The position numbers were made by a program, and so were the translations under genes. A DNA stretch of 64,000 nucleotides from Cycas panzhihuaensis (Eukaryota > Cycadophyta): NCBI GenBank assembly GCA_023213395.1, contig CM041465.1, positions 111,483,741-111,547,740 of the forward strand, given 5' to 3'. Every line of letters begins with the position of its first letter. Positions within the stretch are counted from its first letter, which is position 1. The notes under the pieces are model-generated. The model made no database searches, was not told the DNA's origin, and saw only the letters and a list, made by a program, of their open reading frames with translations. Shown in pieces: positions 12,273 through 26,097 of this stretch.

Positions 12273-14768
12273 TAAGGTTAAATCCTTGAGGACATCATTA
12301 CAAACCCCAGTATATATTGTTCTTGTTTTGATCTTTTTAAGCCTTGTAATTTTTTTGATGTGTTTACTTTATGACTTAGTTAGTTAAAGATCATTTCAAG
12401 TTATATCTTGCATACATTTTCTTATGGGATTATTATCAAATTTTAAGAGGTTATTTTGATGTTGATGCAAGGTTGTTTTCTAACCCATTTTAATGTTCTT
12501 GTAGATGTTTGGAGCATGTTAAAACTGTCCAAGTGGTCATCTTCTATACATGTGGCACCATAATAATATTGCATGTAGGTGAAAGTCCATGAAAATTCCA
12601 TGTACAGATTCCAAATACCGGATGACCATCTCCTTTGTATATTAATGGACAAGAATGTAATAGGATCATTGATAGTAGTCGAGAGAGTCCTTCTTGACTA
12701 AAAGTAACTCCATTTCAAAAGGTTTCACAGAGTTACATGTAAATAAAGGTCCTATATTATTTCTATTGATCTGTACTCTCTTTGTGGCTTATTATTTAAA
12801 AAAAAAAAAATTGTATTTATGGCCTTCAAAATTTGGCCTATACTTTTATGTATTATTGAAAAATTAAAAAAGAAAAAGGAGGCATTACCAAGTTTGTCAA
12901 TTGGATGGAACGTATCAGATTCAGATCAGGATAAATTTTTAGGGTCTAGTTTTGCCTTAAATGATTTTTTAGTTGCTAGAACATAATCCTTCTTTCAAGG
13001 TTTTGGAAGCTTGATCGCCCTCATTGTTTCCACTATCCATAGCACTCAGTAACTCCATATGGTAATACCCATAAACATCACACAAAGATGAGCATAATAG
13101 ATAATAATAACATCTCTAAATGGACTATGGTGCTAATTGATTTGATCCCCTGTAAAGCTACATTACATAGGCAACATCATCCTCATTTTTAAACTCAATG
13201 AAGGCCCCAATAATAGGGTATCTTCTTGCATGTATATAAGAAAAAATCCACTATAGTAGAGATGGAAATAAGTAAATCAAGGGAAACAAAAGCATTTGGA
13301 GAATAAGAAGCTAATAGAAATTAGTCTCAAAAGGCATCATGAGTCCTATATGGTCATCCTCCAAAGCCTTCCCATACAGAAGAAGCTTTGCTTGTTGATG
13401 TTAGAGGAGCACTGGTAAGTACTAACGGATTTCTAATCACTCGAGGCTAGTTCCTATCTCATTAATCTTGTACTTACTAAGGCGCCTAACATATGGCGTT
13501 TGATGTTAGGAGTTGCAGTGCTTCCTATATTTATATAGTTCATGATCCTTTTACTAGAGTCTCCTTGGTGGTTATATAGAAAGAAAAGAGAGATGAGGCA
13601 ATACATGTTTTGAACAAGATATATCCAACTAATGTAGTTAGGGTTAAAATTGAAGTACTTAGACAGTCCATTTAGGATGAGATTAAAGATTAGGGATTGA
13701 TAGAGAATATTAAGTGTAGTAAGTTATGGGAAACTAAGGAAATAAAGCTTGCCCTCAGTGTAGGTGTTGGGTTTTATGTTCCATTGTCAACATCTACCTT
13801 ATAGATGTAATATTCAGAAAAATGGTTCTGAGGTCAATACCACCATGATGCTAAGCATTTGATTCTCTCCAAGGGAGACATGAGATGTGAGGAGGAATTT
13901 GACTACCTGACCACTTACATCTCTTTATTATTAGATCTACATCTTTTTACCATCACTACTCCTACCCAACCTATGAACCCTTGAATCCATGGTGACACCT
14001 ACATATAAATCATTATGATGGAAACCTAATTAGGGTTGATACAATATTTTGTGTTATTATATTCTTAGGTAGAGACATTAAAATTTATTCAAAATGGTTT
14101 CTATAATTTTTTGTTTTAAAAAATTAAACTAAATCATCTTATATAATGATTTTGGTTCTATCTAGCCCCTAATCTATCAACCACCAGGTCACATTAAGAT
14201 CCCACATGACCATCCACCAGTAGTAAAAGGGGCTTAACCCTTAGTTTCATTATTTTTTAGATTACGCATCATATTTTTGTCAATGTCTTAAGCTACATGC
14301 CTCTATTTTAAGTCTTGTCTATTGTGTTGGGTTCGTAATAGAGAGACCTTTTATTTAGCAGGTTACTTGACATCTTTTGGAGCTATTTCCATAAAGAAAT
14401 TTTAGTTCAAAGTCATATGTTTATGTTTATCTTCATTTTTTTCTCAACTTCTTTAGGCATATATTGAATTTTCAAGGCTCTATGATGTGGTGTACCCCAA
14501 ATAGGGGGAATAATATGTACCATGGTCTTAATTTTTTTGCTCTTGAGAATCCATTCAGTTCATTTTATACTCTATTATATGACAAAGAGGGTCATGTATT
14601 TTATACTTGAGTCACATCTATCATTTTTAAGTTGTGTAAAAACATCTATTACTAGTTATTTTACCTATGGTAGCATTTGTACAACCCAAACATGTATCTT
14701 TTAGACCATGTACAAATTTGAGGCCATAGAACCTATTGTATTTATGGCCATTAGATGCCAAAGAAGTG
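12273..14768 (+). other. LARD-E internal region, first part
   Basis: 2.5 kb with no recognisable coding sequence. It ends at the Copia-F1 target site. Confidence 0.6.
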
Positions 14769-14836
14769 ATAGTTGTTAGATAAAGTAATAACAATATTTT
14801 GGAGGATAAAATTTTGATAAGTTGGTAGTGTAGTTT

Positions 14837-14940
14837 CCCCCCCAAACTTCCAAGGGGGGTTCCAAGGGGGGCAGGAGCCCCCTTTGGCTGGGGGATGCAT
14901 GGGAGCCTAACCCCCCCCCTGCAAAGAGAGGATTTGGGGG
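14837..14940. other. G-run and C-run cluster in the F-family LTR
   Basis: C7 at 14837-14843, G6 at 14854-14859, G6 at 14866-14871, C5 at 14878-14882, G5 at 14890-14894, C9 at 14911-14919 and G5 at 14936-14940. G and C runs could pair as hairpins or form a G-quadruplex. Equivalent clusters are at 19373-19462 and about 53461-53544. Confidence 0.85.
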
Positions 14941-15061
14941 TAATAGCCCCTAACCCAAAAGCTAGCACTAAGAAGCATATTAAATTGTAAAGAGAATCAG
15001 AGTTGTTTGCTCAAAATACCCTATATTCTATGGTTGAAATTTATGCCTTGTATGACTCTCC

Positions 15062-15068
15062 TATATAG
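15062..15068 (+). promoter_or_regulatory. TATA box candidate in Copia-F1 5' LTR
   Basis: TATATAG within a context conserved in the other two LTR copies (19593-19599, about 53687-53692), the likely core promoter of the element. Confidence 0.55.
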
Positions 15069-15432
15069 CCTAATTTAGGGTATTTTTTTATTCTATTAAT
15101 AGTGTTCAATGTATTAGATGACTGTGAAGAGTTAGACAGCTAGTTGTTATTGTTATAAGCATTCTGCTACATATTATATACATTTCTCCATTCTTTAATA
15201 ATAAAGATCGATACCTTTCCTGTGTAGATGTTTTCCTAGCACACTACTAGGGTTTTACGACATTATATTGGGTGTATATATGATACTTTAACTTTCTAAC
15301 TCATTTTATTATATTATCTCTAGTTTAAGAACTTGCGTGTTAAATTTCAGTTTCAATTCCTATAACTAGTTGCAAAATAGCTTAGATCTTGGTAGGAGTT
15401 TCAAGTTATTAGGACCTTGTCTTCTTAACAAG

Positions 15433-15446
15433 TGGTATCAGAGCCA
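15433..15446 (+). promoter_or_regulatory. Copia-F1 primer binding site
   Basis: TGGTATCAGAGCCA two bases after the LTR, a full match to the complement of initiator methionine tRNA. Confidence 0.92.
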
Positions 15447-15502
15447 CTTATATTTTTGCAATGAGTTTGTGAAGGTTTTGGTGTCAGATATTTCTACACC
15501 AA

Positions 15503-16258
15503 ATAGTGAAGCTGGCGAATGCAAAGTTTGAGGTGGAGAAATTCAATGGCATGAACAACTTCAAATTGTAGAAGTTGAAAGCATATGATATTCTAGTACA
15601 ACAAGGTTTGTACAGAGCGCTTGTAGGCAAATCGAAGAAACCTACAAAGATGGATGATGATGAATAGAATGATCTAGATAAAAGGGCTCTTAGCATAATA
15701 TGATTGTGCTTAGTGGATGAAGTTCTATTTAACATCGCAGGGGAGTGGATAGTAGTAGGATTATGGACCCAGTTGGAAGACTTGTATATGACTAAATCAG
15801 TGACCAATCAAATCTACTTGAAGAGGAAACTATACTCATTATAAATGAAGGAAGGTATAAAAATTGCTAATCATCTAAATGTTTTCAATACTCTTATTTA
15901 TCAATTGGCTAGTATCAATGTCACGATTAAGGATGAGGACAAGACTATCACCTTATTATTTCCATTACTAGAATCCTAGGATAATATTATCACCTCAATT
16001 AGTTTTAGTACTACATATGAATTAAACTATGATTATGTTATGAGTGCTTTGCTGATGGAAGAAGTGAGGGTGAAGTCTAGTCTTGAAACCTCCATACTAG
16101 AAGCTATGACAACAAGGGGTAGAATAATTAAGAGAGGACAAAGCTCTAAGGACACATTAAGATCAAAGTCAAAAGGTAAAAAAAGTAAGCTAAGATATTG
16201 GTATTGTAATAAGGCATGTCACTTCAAGAAGGATTGCTACAAAAGGAAGGAGTTGTAG
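15503..16258 (+). pseudogene. Copia-F1 gag
   Basis: Capsid-like Gag of copia type (UBN2 family): FEVEKFNGMNNFKLW near the N-terminus and QIYLKRKLYSL about residue 105. Copia-F2 begins this frame with ATG at 54127; here the same codon is ATA, so the start is lost. The C-terminal zinc knuckle near 16193-16243 reads YWYCNKACHFKKDC, where the first Cys has become Tyr and the usual Gly is Cys. Stops include TAG at 15569 and 15665 where F2 has TGG. A lysine-rich tail follows. Confidence 0.85.
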
Positions 16259-19257
16259 AAAAAAGAAGATCCTACCAAGGAGACTAATCAAGTGGAGTCA
16301 AATTAAGGTAGAGATGATGATGTCTTAGTTGCTTATAATGTTTCCCATTATTATCATGATTAGTTATTAGATTCGGGTGCTTCACACCACATGTGTCCAC
16401 ACAAGAGTTGGTTTTCATCATACCAACCTCTTGATGGTGGTGATGTGCTTGTGGAAAATGAAGTTTCTTATAAGATAGTAAGCATTAGTAGCATTAGAAT
16501 TAAAATATTCGATGGTGTAATAAGAACATTAATTGAAGTTAGACATGTACATGATCTAAAAAAGAATCTGATTTCCTTGGGTAAACTAGATTCTGGTGGT
16601 TATAAGTACACAGGTCATGAAGGAGTCTTAAAGGTGTCAAAGGGAGCCTTGGTTGTTATAAAAGCCTTAAAGAAAGGAAACCTTTACATTTTAGTGGGAA
16701 GTATAAATGTCAGTCATGCAGCTACAATATCAAATACTATAGAAGATCCAGCTCAATAATGGCATTAGAGACTTGGCCACATGAGTGAGAGAGGACTTAA
16801 GGTGCTGATGAACCCTAAGTTACTTCCTAACTTACAACTTTTAGATTTGGATTTTTAGAAATATTATTTTTTTAGAAAGTAGTGTAGACTTAGGTTTAAA
16901 GTAGGAAGTCACACAAGTAAAGGTGTTCTAGATTATATACATGTAGATGTGTAGGGACCAACCCCTACAATATGTTATGGAGGATCATTGTACTTTGTTA
17001 CATTTATAGATGATTACTCTAAAAAGGTATGGGTCTATTTTTTGAAAAAGGAATTTGAAGGTTTTAGTGTGTTTAAGCAATTCAAGGCTCTAGTTGAGAA
17101 GAGCATTGGCATGTCAATCAAATGTTTAAGAACTGATAATGGAGGTGAGTTCAACTCCTTGGAGTTTGAGAACTATTGCAGAGAAGTTGGGATTAAAAGG
17201 CATAAAACCACTAGCTATACTTCACAGTAGAATGGCATAACTGAGCACATAAATAGGACACTCCTAAAAAGACCAAGAAGAACTCTGAGTAATGTAAGAG
17301 TGGAGTAGGGCTTATGGGTAGAAGTTGTTTGAACAACTTACTATTTAGTTATGGTGATAGAGACGGTGTGAAGGGATACTGGTTGTGGGATCCTACTACC
17401 CACAAAATCAATATTAACAAAGGTGTTGTATTTGATGAATCTCTCTTTCTAAAATTAGATAGTGTAGAAGTTGAAGTGAAATAGGACCAGAAATTTGAAC
17501 ATCAATAGGTCAAGCTTGAGACCTAGAAATCTTTAGAAATATAAGAGTAAGAAGATCTTTCTAAAGATGAATCTGCAATAGATTTATAGGAGTATGTGGA
17601 CACTCTTCCATCAACTATTAGAAGATCTAGACTAATTAGTCATCTACTTGACAGGTATAATCCTTTTATTTCTATTACTTTGGTTTCTAATGATGGTGAG
17701 CCTATATGCTATCAGGAAGCAGTAGATGATATTCATAGTGATAAGTGGAAGAGGGCTATATAGGAAGGCATAGATGAGTTGAAGAAAAATAATTCATGGG
17801 ACTTGGTAGAACTTCCACATGGTAGGAAGACTATTAGTTGTAGGTGGGTTTTCAAGAAGAAAATAGATGTTGATGGAAAGGTTGACATATACAGGGCAAG
17901 ACTGGTGGTTAGAGGCTTTACACAGAAAGCATGTATTGACTTTCATGAGATCTTTTCACCAGTTGTTAAACTTGTTTCAATTTGAGTTCTATTAGCATTG
18001 GTAGCTTCTCTTAATTTAGAGTTGGAGCAATTAGATGTAAAAATAACTTTTCTACATGGAGATTTAGATGAGGAGATCTATATAGATTAGCGAGAAGGGT
18101 TTGTATAGGATGACAAGAAAATACTTATTTCGAGGCTTAGGAAATCATTGTATATCCTAAAGCAATCACCCAGGCAATGGTACAAGAAGTTTGATGCCTT
18201 CATGAAGAGCTAAAATTTCAAAAGAAGTGAGTATGATCATTGTGTTTACTTTAAATTCTTAGATAATAGTTTATTCATTATCTTAGTATTATATATCGAT
18301 GACATGATGGTTGTAAGCAAGAGCATGGTAGAAATCAATAAGTTAAAGGATCAATTGGCTTGGACTTTTAATATGAAGGATCTAAGAGCTACAAAACAAA
18401 TCATAGGTATGGAGATACATAGAGACATAAAAAATGGTAAGCTATGGTTATCATAATAGAAATATATGGAGAAGGTGATAACCAGGTTTGGTATGAAAAA
18501 TGTGAAACTAGTGAGTATCCCATTGGCTTCCTATTTCAAGCTTTCTTCGAGGATGAGTCTTAGTAATAAAGAAGAAAAGGATTATATATCTTGTGTACCT
18601 TATACTAGTGTAGTAGGAAATTTGATGTATGTTATGGTATGTACAAGACCTAGCATTTCACATATAGTCGGTGTAATTAGCAAGTTTATGGCAAATCCAG
18701 GAAAGGAACATTGGGCAGTAGTGAAATGGGTGCTTCAGTATTTGAGAGGCACAAGTAACTATTGCATCACCTTTGGAGGTACAGATAATCAAGTTTATGG
18801 ATTTCTTGATTCAAACTTTATAGGAGATTTAGGTAAGAGAAGATCTACTTCAGGTTATGTATTTACTCTTACAAATGGTCCAGTTAGTTGGATGTCAAAA
18901 TTGTAGAGTACAATTACATTATCGACTACATAAGCTAAATATGTTGTTGCAACACATACTTGTAAAGAAGTAATCTAGTTATAGGGTCTATTGGTTGAGC
19001 TTAGAAGGAAACATAAAAAGGTAAAGGTATTTTATGATAGTTAAAGTGCCATTTACTTAGTAAATAATCTAGCTTATCATAGTAGGGAAAAGCATATTGC
19101 TCTTAAGTACCATTTTGTTAAATAGATTATGGAAGCAGGTGGAGTGGCACTTAAGAAGGTTAACATAAAATAGAATTATGCTCATATGTTCATAAAACCA
19201 GTACTATTAGAGAAGTTCAAATGGTGTTTGACTTCTCTTAGCTTACAGAAAATGTGA
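16259..19257 (+). pseudogene. Copia-F1 pol: protease, integrase, reverse transcriptase, RNase H
   Basis: Order is standard for Ty1/copia. Protease near 16360 keeps LLDSGASHHM with its catalytic Asp. GAG-pre-integrase follows to about 16860 (RLGHMSERGL). The integrase core (about 16920-17330) keeps HVDV, RTDNGGEF and GITEH, so all three acidic sites are present. About 190 bp of the integrase C-terminal part is missing near 17345 compared with F2. Reverse transcriptase runs about 17730-18430, box YIDDM at 18292-18306. RNase H ends at about 19257. In-frame stops are mostly TAG at expected Gln or Trp codons. Confidence 0.92.
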
Positions 19258-19292
19258 CGAATGGTCTAGGAAGGGTATCAGATAAATTTTTG

Positions 19293-19305
19293 TCAAGGTG
19301 GAGAT
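19293..19305 (+). promoter_or_regulatory. Copia-F1 polypurine tract
   Basis: TCAAGGTGGAGAT directly upstream of the 3' LTR. Confidence 0.8.
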
Positions 19306-19949
19306 TGTTATATAAAGTGACAATAATGTTTTAGAGGCTAAAACTTTAACAGGTTGGTAGCACAATTTCCCCCTAAGCTTCCTTAGGGGGTTCCAAGGGG
19401 TATAGAAGCCTCCCTTAGTTGGGGGGTGCGGGGGAGCCTAAACCACCCCTGCAAAGAGGGGGTTCAAGGGTAATATCCCCTAACCCATAAAGCTAGCACT
19501 GAAAATCATACTAAATTGTGAAGAGAATCAGGGTCATTTGCTTAAACTATCATAGATTCTATGGTTGAGATTTGTGCCTTGTATGACTCTCTTATATAGC
19601 ACGATTTAGGGTGTTTTTTTTATTATGTTGATGGTGTTTGATGTATTGGATGTACTGTGAAGAGTTGGCCAGCTAGTTGTTGTTGCTGTAAGCATTCTGC
19701 TATAGATTATGTATATTTCATAAAGATTGATACCTTTCTTGTGTGGATATTTCCCTAGCACACTACTAGGGTTTTGCCATATTATATTAGGTGAATATGT
19801 GATGCTTTGGCTTTTTAACTCATTTTATTGTTTTATCTCTAGTTTAAGAACTTGCATGTTAAATTTTAGTTTTGATTTATATAATTAGTTACAAAATAGT
19901 TTAGATCTTGGTGGTAGTTTCAGGTTATTAGGACCTTATCTTCTCAAAA
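19306..19949 (+). repeat. Copia-F1 3' LTR
   Basis: 644 bp, TGTTATATAAAG...CTCAAAA. Many substitutions and small gaps against the 5' LTR show that the insertion is old. Confidence 0.93.
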
Positions 19950-19954
19950 ATAGT

Positions 19955-20275
19955 CCTATTTAGCAAAAGGTAAGACACACTTTTAAGCTACTCTTGCCAT
20001 GTGCCATGCGCTATTTATATACTTTTTTGCTTGCACTCTTATATGAGCAAGGGGTGGGACCTTTTACAACTACTGATTGACCCACATATACAAAGGGAGT
20101 TCCTACTTAACTGGTAGTTATAACAGTTAAGGACCCATGTATTTTGGTAGATGGATTCTACTTCATATGGACATCGACAATTTTTTATTCATGTGCAATA
20201 GAATTTAATCTAGTATAATTTTGAAGACTTAAGCTTATTATTTGGTGTGACAATCATTTATGTAATTGACTATTA
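19955..20275 (+). other. LARD-E internal region, last part
   Basis: About 320 bp of non-coding sequence continuing LARD-E after the Copia-F1 insertion. Confidence 0.6.
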
Positions 20276-20286
20276 CAGGGGGGTAA
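20276..20286 (+). promoter_or_regulatory. LARD-E polypurine tract
   Basis: A G-run followed by TAA directly before the 3' LTR. Confidence 0.75.
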
Positions 20287-20595
20287 TATTAGTTGTAATA
20301 CCTAATTACATACATTAACCCTATGTATACTCTCTTTATTTATTTGTATTTTATATTAGAGATTGTAGGCTACATAAAGATGTTTTCCACCTCTAAGTCA
20401 ATCAATATGGTTCTCTCACTAATAATGAGCATGTATTATAAGTATGTACTTTTGATTCTCTCTAATTGAGTTTTGGCTAATTCTCCACATATGGTGTTCA
20501 TTGTGTACATACTTCATCTCACTTGTATTTTATTGTTTTATCATTCACTCACTATTAGATGTTTTATTGTATACTTTGCATTCCTAATTCTAACA
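20287..20595 (+). repeat. LARD-E 3' LTR
   Basis: 309 bp, TATTAGTTGTAATACC...TTCTAACA, followed by the TAAAA target duplication (20596-20600). Confidence 0.88.
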
Positions 20596-20600
20596 TAAAA

Positions 20601-20797
20601 GAGAGCCTTATAGTGTGATGAATTCACCTATAACATATAAGATACAAGATATAGGAAATAAGTTATAAGAAATAGGTTATTTACATGATATAAGTGATAC
20701 TGCTTACAGGATACAGGTTATGGTTACAACTTACAGGTACCACCACATAAGATGAAGATATGAAAACTCAAAATCAAGATTCAAGGACATTAAATAT
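20601..20797 (+). other. LARD-D internal region, last part
   Basis: Short non-coding stretch with several imperfect repeats of a TTATAGGATATAGG-like motif (about 20620-20740). Confidence 0.5.
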
Positions 20798-20809
20798 TAT
20801 GGGGGGGGT
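20798..20809 (+). promoter_or_regulatory. LARD-D polypurine tract
   Basis: TTATGGGGGGGG abutting the 3' LTR start. Confidence 0.85.
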
Positions 20810-21274
20810 TGTTAAAATATAATGTTTAATGTATATGATGTACACATGCACTTCATACTATTCACCTACTTTGAGATTTATGAGATGCACATATATCCAT
20901 GATATTTGATTATTGGATGATGTAAAGGCTCATTATATTTGATAGGCTACTAATGAAGTGATATCACTATTTATATATACACTTACCACTTAAGAATTTA
21001 AGAAAGGTTAGAGAAAGGATAGAAAGGAGAGAGGAGAAAGATGTAAACCCTTATAATCATAAGTAGAATCCTAACTCCACCTTCTCCCATGGTTTTTCCC
21101 ACAAAGGGTTTTCCATGCATAAATCTTGGTGTTTTATGGTGATGATTATGTTTGATGATGCTTTCTTTATATTTATATAGAATAATTCTCTATGCATATA
21201 CATGAGTTTATATTATTACATCTTCATATTTTTAACATGGTATCAGAGCAATCGTATTATCCCTTTTTTTAACA
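20810..21274 (+). repeat. LARD-D 3' LTR
   Basis: 465 bp, TGTTAAAATA...TTTTTAACA. It includes a primer-site-like segment (21238-21250) before its end, as in the 5' LTR. The Copia-A reading frame resumes at 21275. Confidence 0.9.
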
Positions 21275-21715
21275 CTAAATTATTATAATTTAGATGGCCA
21301 AATCTTTTATGCCACATATTGTTATTAAGTTTACCTATAGTTTTCAAAACATAGTTATCTAATGGGGTGAGAACTAACTTGAAGAGTCTATCATTGGTCA
21401 TTTTTTCTTTAGTAACTATTACTTTATTCTTCCTCTTATTCTTAATGGTACATTCACCATTATCAAATATAACTTTATAGACTTGATCCATCATCTGTAC
21501 TACTAATAAAAGAATTTTCTTCAAAGTTGGAACATAGAGCATATCATCAAGATGTTCATATTCTCTTTATTCTATCATTAGGATGATGTTACCCCTTTTA
21601 GTAGATTTGTGTGAGGTGTCATCTCCAAATATAATGGACCCCTTTTTAGTTTTATCAATGGTTTGAAATATCTATTCTTTGTGAGTTATATGAGATATCA
21701 TCCAAAATCAATGTA
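21275..21715 (-). pseudogene. Copia-A protease and first half of GAG-pre-integrase
   Basis: Minus-strand pol segment. The protease active site near 21700 is decayed (ILDDIS where a DSGAS-like motif is expected). The next conserved block (DMLYVPTLKKILL, about 21510-21550) is typical of the end of copia protease. The GAG-pre-integrase domain follows (MWHKRFGHLNYNNL, to 21275) with the two zinc-binding His residues. Its Cys pair lies at 5878-5750, beyond LARD-D. Several stops are present. Confidence 0.88.
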
Positions 21716-21829
21716 ATAACAATCTTCTTCTTTCTCATATATAACAAAGTAGTATAGGAATAGTCAATCATTTTCTATTATTTTGATAATTGTATTAGCA
21801 CTACCCCTTATAAGAGGTTCATTCTTCGT

Positions 21830-22888
21830 AAAACACCTATCTTCCATGTGACCAACTTTGTTACAGAATATATAGTGAATTGGATCCCTTCTTCTATAGC
21901 TAAGACTTATGCTTTAAGGATTGGTTCTATCAATAGTGGATGTTCTTCCTCTCTCTAAGTATTGAGCTTAGTTATCCCTTCATCTAGTATTGGGATAATT
22001 AAAGTTGGGCCTTTGAGAGTTTGTATGGCCTTGATAATTATGGAAATATTAATTTACCTCTTAGTGCCCTTCTTGACTTTGATATTCGGTATGACTGAGA
22101 TATCTTTGGTTTGCTCCTTGATTTCTTAGGTGTAGATCTTGATATCTAATTTGTCGTTTTTAACATACTTCTTATCTAGGGTGTCTTTCTCTTCCCCTTG
22201 GGGATTAGTCCAGAGATTTTAAACTTTCATCTTGTGAGTTTGACTTCAACCTACCTTTATTTATAAATACATGTTGTAATGATTCACTTGTACTCTTTTT
22301 CTCCTTAATTTCTATTAACATATCACTTAATTATTTAATTTTTAGGGTACTTAGATCCTTTGAAACTTTTATGCTAGTTGCCACTATTTTGAATCCTTTT
22401 ACTTCACTAACACATCTTAGAATCCTCTTAGCAACCCTTTGTTTGGTTAAGGTTTCACCAAGGGATCTCATCTAATTTACAATGTCTTAAATGTTGGTTG
22501 TGAATTCATTAATGGAATCATTAGACATCATTCTCAAAGTCTTAAATCTACTTCTCAAGGTTTATAGCTTATATGAGCTTACACCTTCATAAATAAGCTA
22601 TAAAGTATCCCAAGCCTCTTTAGAAGTAGCTACCTCACTAATCCTTGGAAATATATGATCTTTTAAGGCACAAAAAATCAAAGTAAGAGCTTCATTGTCC
22701 TTCTTTACATTCTCCTTAAATGCTTATTTTTATGTGTCAGTTATATTTTAACTAGGTGTTATGTATTTCGTCTTCACAATATCCCATATGTCCTTAGCAA
22801 TGAGGATGGGTCTCATCCTCCTACTCCAATTTAAGAAGTTAGATCTATTAAATTTGGGGATTATCATATTACCAAAACTAGATATCAT
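21830..22888 (-). pseudogene. Copia-A gag
   Basis: Copia Gag on the minus strand. The likely start is the Met of MISSFGNMIIPKFNRSNFLNW (codon 22886-22888). UBN2-type features: SKEAWDTL and LRSRFKTLRMMSNDSINEF near the middle. A zinc knuckle near 21835-21880 reads YIFCNKVGHMEDRC, where the first Cys has become Tyr. Stops and frameshifts are spread through it. Sequence resembling N-terminal Gag continues weakly to about 23050. Confidence 0.8.
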
Positions 22889-25672
<2,784 letters not shown>

Positions 25673-25684
25673 GCTCTGATACCA
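25673..25684 (-). promoter_or_regulatory. Copia-A primer binding site
   Basis: On the minus strand TGGTATCAGAGC, two bases after the 5' LTR; a perfect complement of initiator methionine tRNA. Confidence 0.92.
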
Positions 25685-25686
25685 AA

Positions 25687-26023
25687 TGTGAGGATGAGGA
25701 CATAGTAGATTAATTATTTGTTAAGCCATAGTTGAAGTAGTAAATGAAATCTCCAATAATTTAAGGTAGTGTTGAAAAACACCTAGGTGGTGCACCTAAA
25801 TTATTTATAGTTGTGGGGAGGCAGGAGCCTACCTCTACCCATTGTTCAATTCAAAAATAATAAAATAATAAAATCAAATAACAACCAAACATACATTATC
25901 ATCTTGAGTAGTTGGTGGTGGCTAGAGGACAATTGGTGGTGACCCAAGCATGGCTAGTGGTGCCCTACTAGTTCTTAAGGTCTATTTACATACGAAATAA
26001 GCATAATAGACATTATACTAATA
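25687..26023 (-). repeat. Copia-A 5' LTR
   Basis: 337 bp matching 2916-3231. Minus-strand end CCTCACA. TATAAATA (complement of 25802-25809) is conserved with the 3' LTR and with Copia-1. Confidence 0.92.
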
Positions 26024-26028
26024 AATTT

Positions 26029-26092
26029 TTTATCCCAAACTTAGAGGATAGAGCACATAATTAGCATAATATTTTTAAATACTTTAGAGGAA
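26029..26092. other. 64-bp spacer between Copia-A and Copia-B
   Basis: Older DNA between two target sites: the AATTT copy of Copia-A (26024-26028) and the TCAAG copy of Copia-B (26093-26097). Confidence 0.8.
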
Positions 26093-26097
26093 TCAAG

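Larger units (their letters stand above)
14774..15430 (+). repeat. Copia-F1 5' LTR
   Basis: 657 bp, TGTTAGAT...CTTAACA, matching 19306-19949 and 53397-54055. It holds a run of G and C blocks (14837-14940) and a TATATAG box at 15062-15068 that recurs in the other copies. Confidence 0.93.
14774..19949 (+). mobile_element. Copia-F1, near-complete Ty1/copia element nested in LARD-E
   Basis: 5.2 kb plus-strand element with two LTRs of about 650 bp, a perfect ATAGT target duplication (14769-14773 and 19950-19954), a good methionine-tRNA primer site, gag, protease, integrase, reverse transcriptase, RNase H and a polypurine tract. It is the innermost of four nested insertions. Its pol shows the intact catalytic box YIDDM, but many stops and one deletion in the integrase make it inactive. 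Copia-F2 is a second member of this family. Confidence 0.95.
11964..20595 (+). mobile_element. LARD-E, non-coding LTR retrotransposon nested in LARD-D
   Basis: Bounded by LTRs of about 300 bp and by a perfect TAAAA duplication (11959-11963 and 20596-20600). Without Copia-F1 it is about 3.4 kb, with an internal region near 2.8 kb. It has a decayed methionine-tRNA primer site and a G-rich polypurine tract. I see no gag or pol frame, so it is a LARD-like non-autonomous element. Confidence 0.88.
5879..21274 (+). mobile_element. LARD-D, non-coding LTR retrotransposon nested in Copia-A
   Basis: LTR element of 15.4 kb footprint; about 4 kb remains after removing the solo LTR (8688-11461) and LARD-E (11964-20595). 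It has two 465-bp LTRs, a methionine-tRNA primer site, a G8 polypurine tract, and an internal region of about 3 kb in which I find no gag or pol. This is the plan of a large retrotransposon derivative (LARD), moved by enzymes of another element. It sits inside the GAG-pre-integrase coding part of Copia-A. Confidence 0.88.

Noticed and set aside
15503-19257. Alternative genetic code reading TAG as Gln
   Set aside because: TAG also replaces TGG (Trp), many TAA and TGA stops and frameshifts are present, and catalytic Asp codons are lost too; decay by deamination explains it better.
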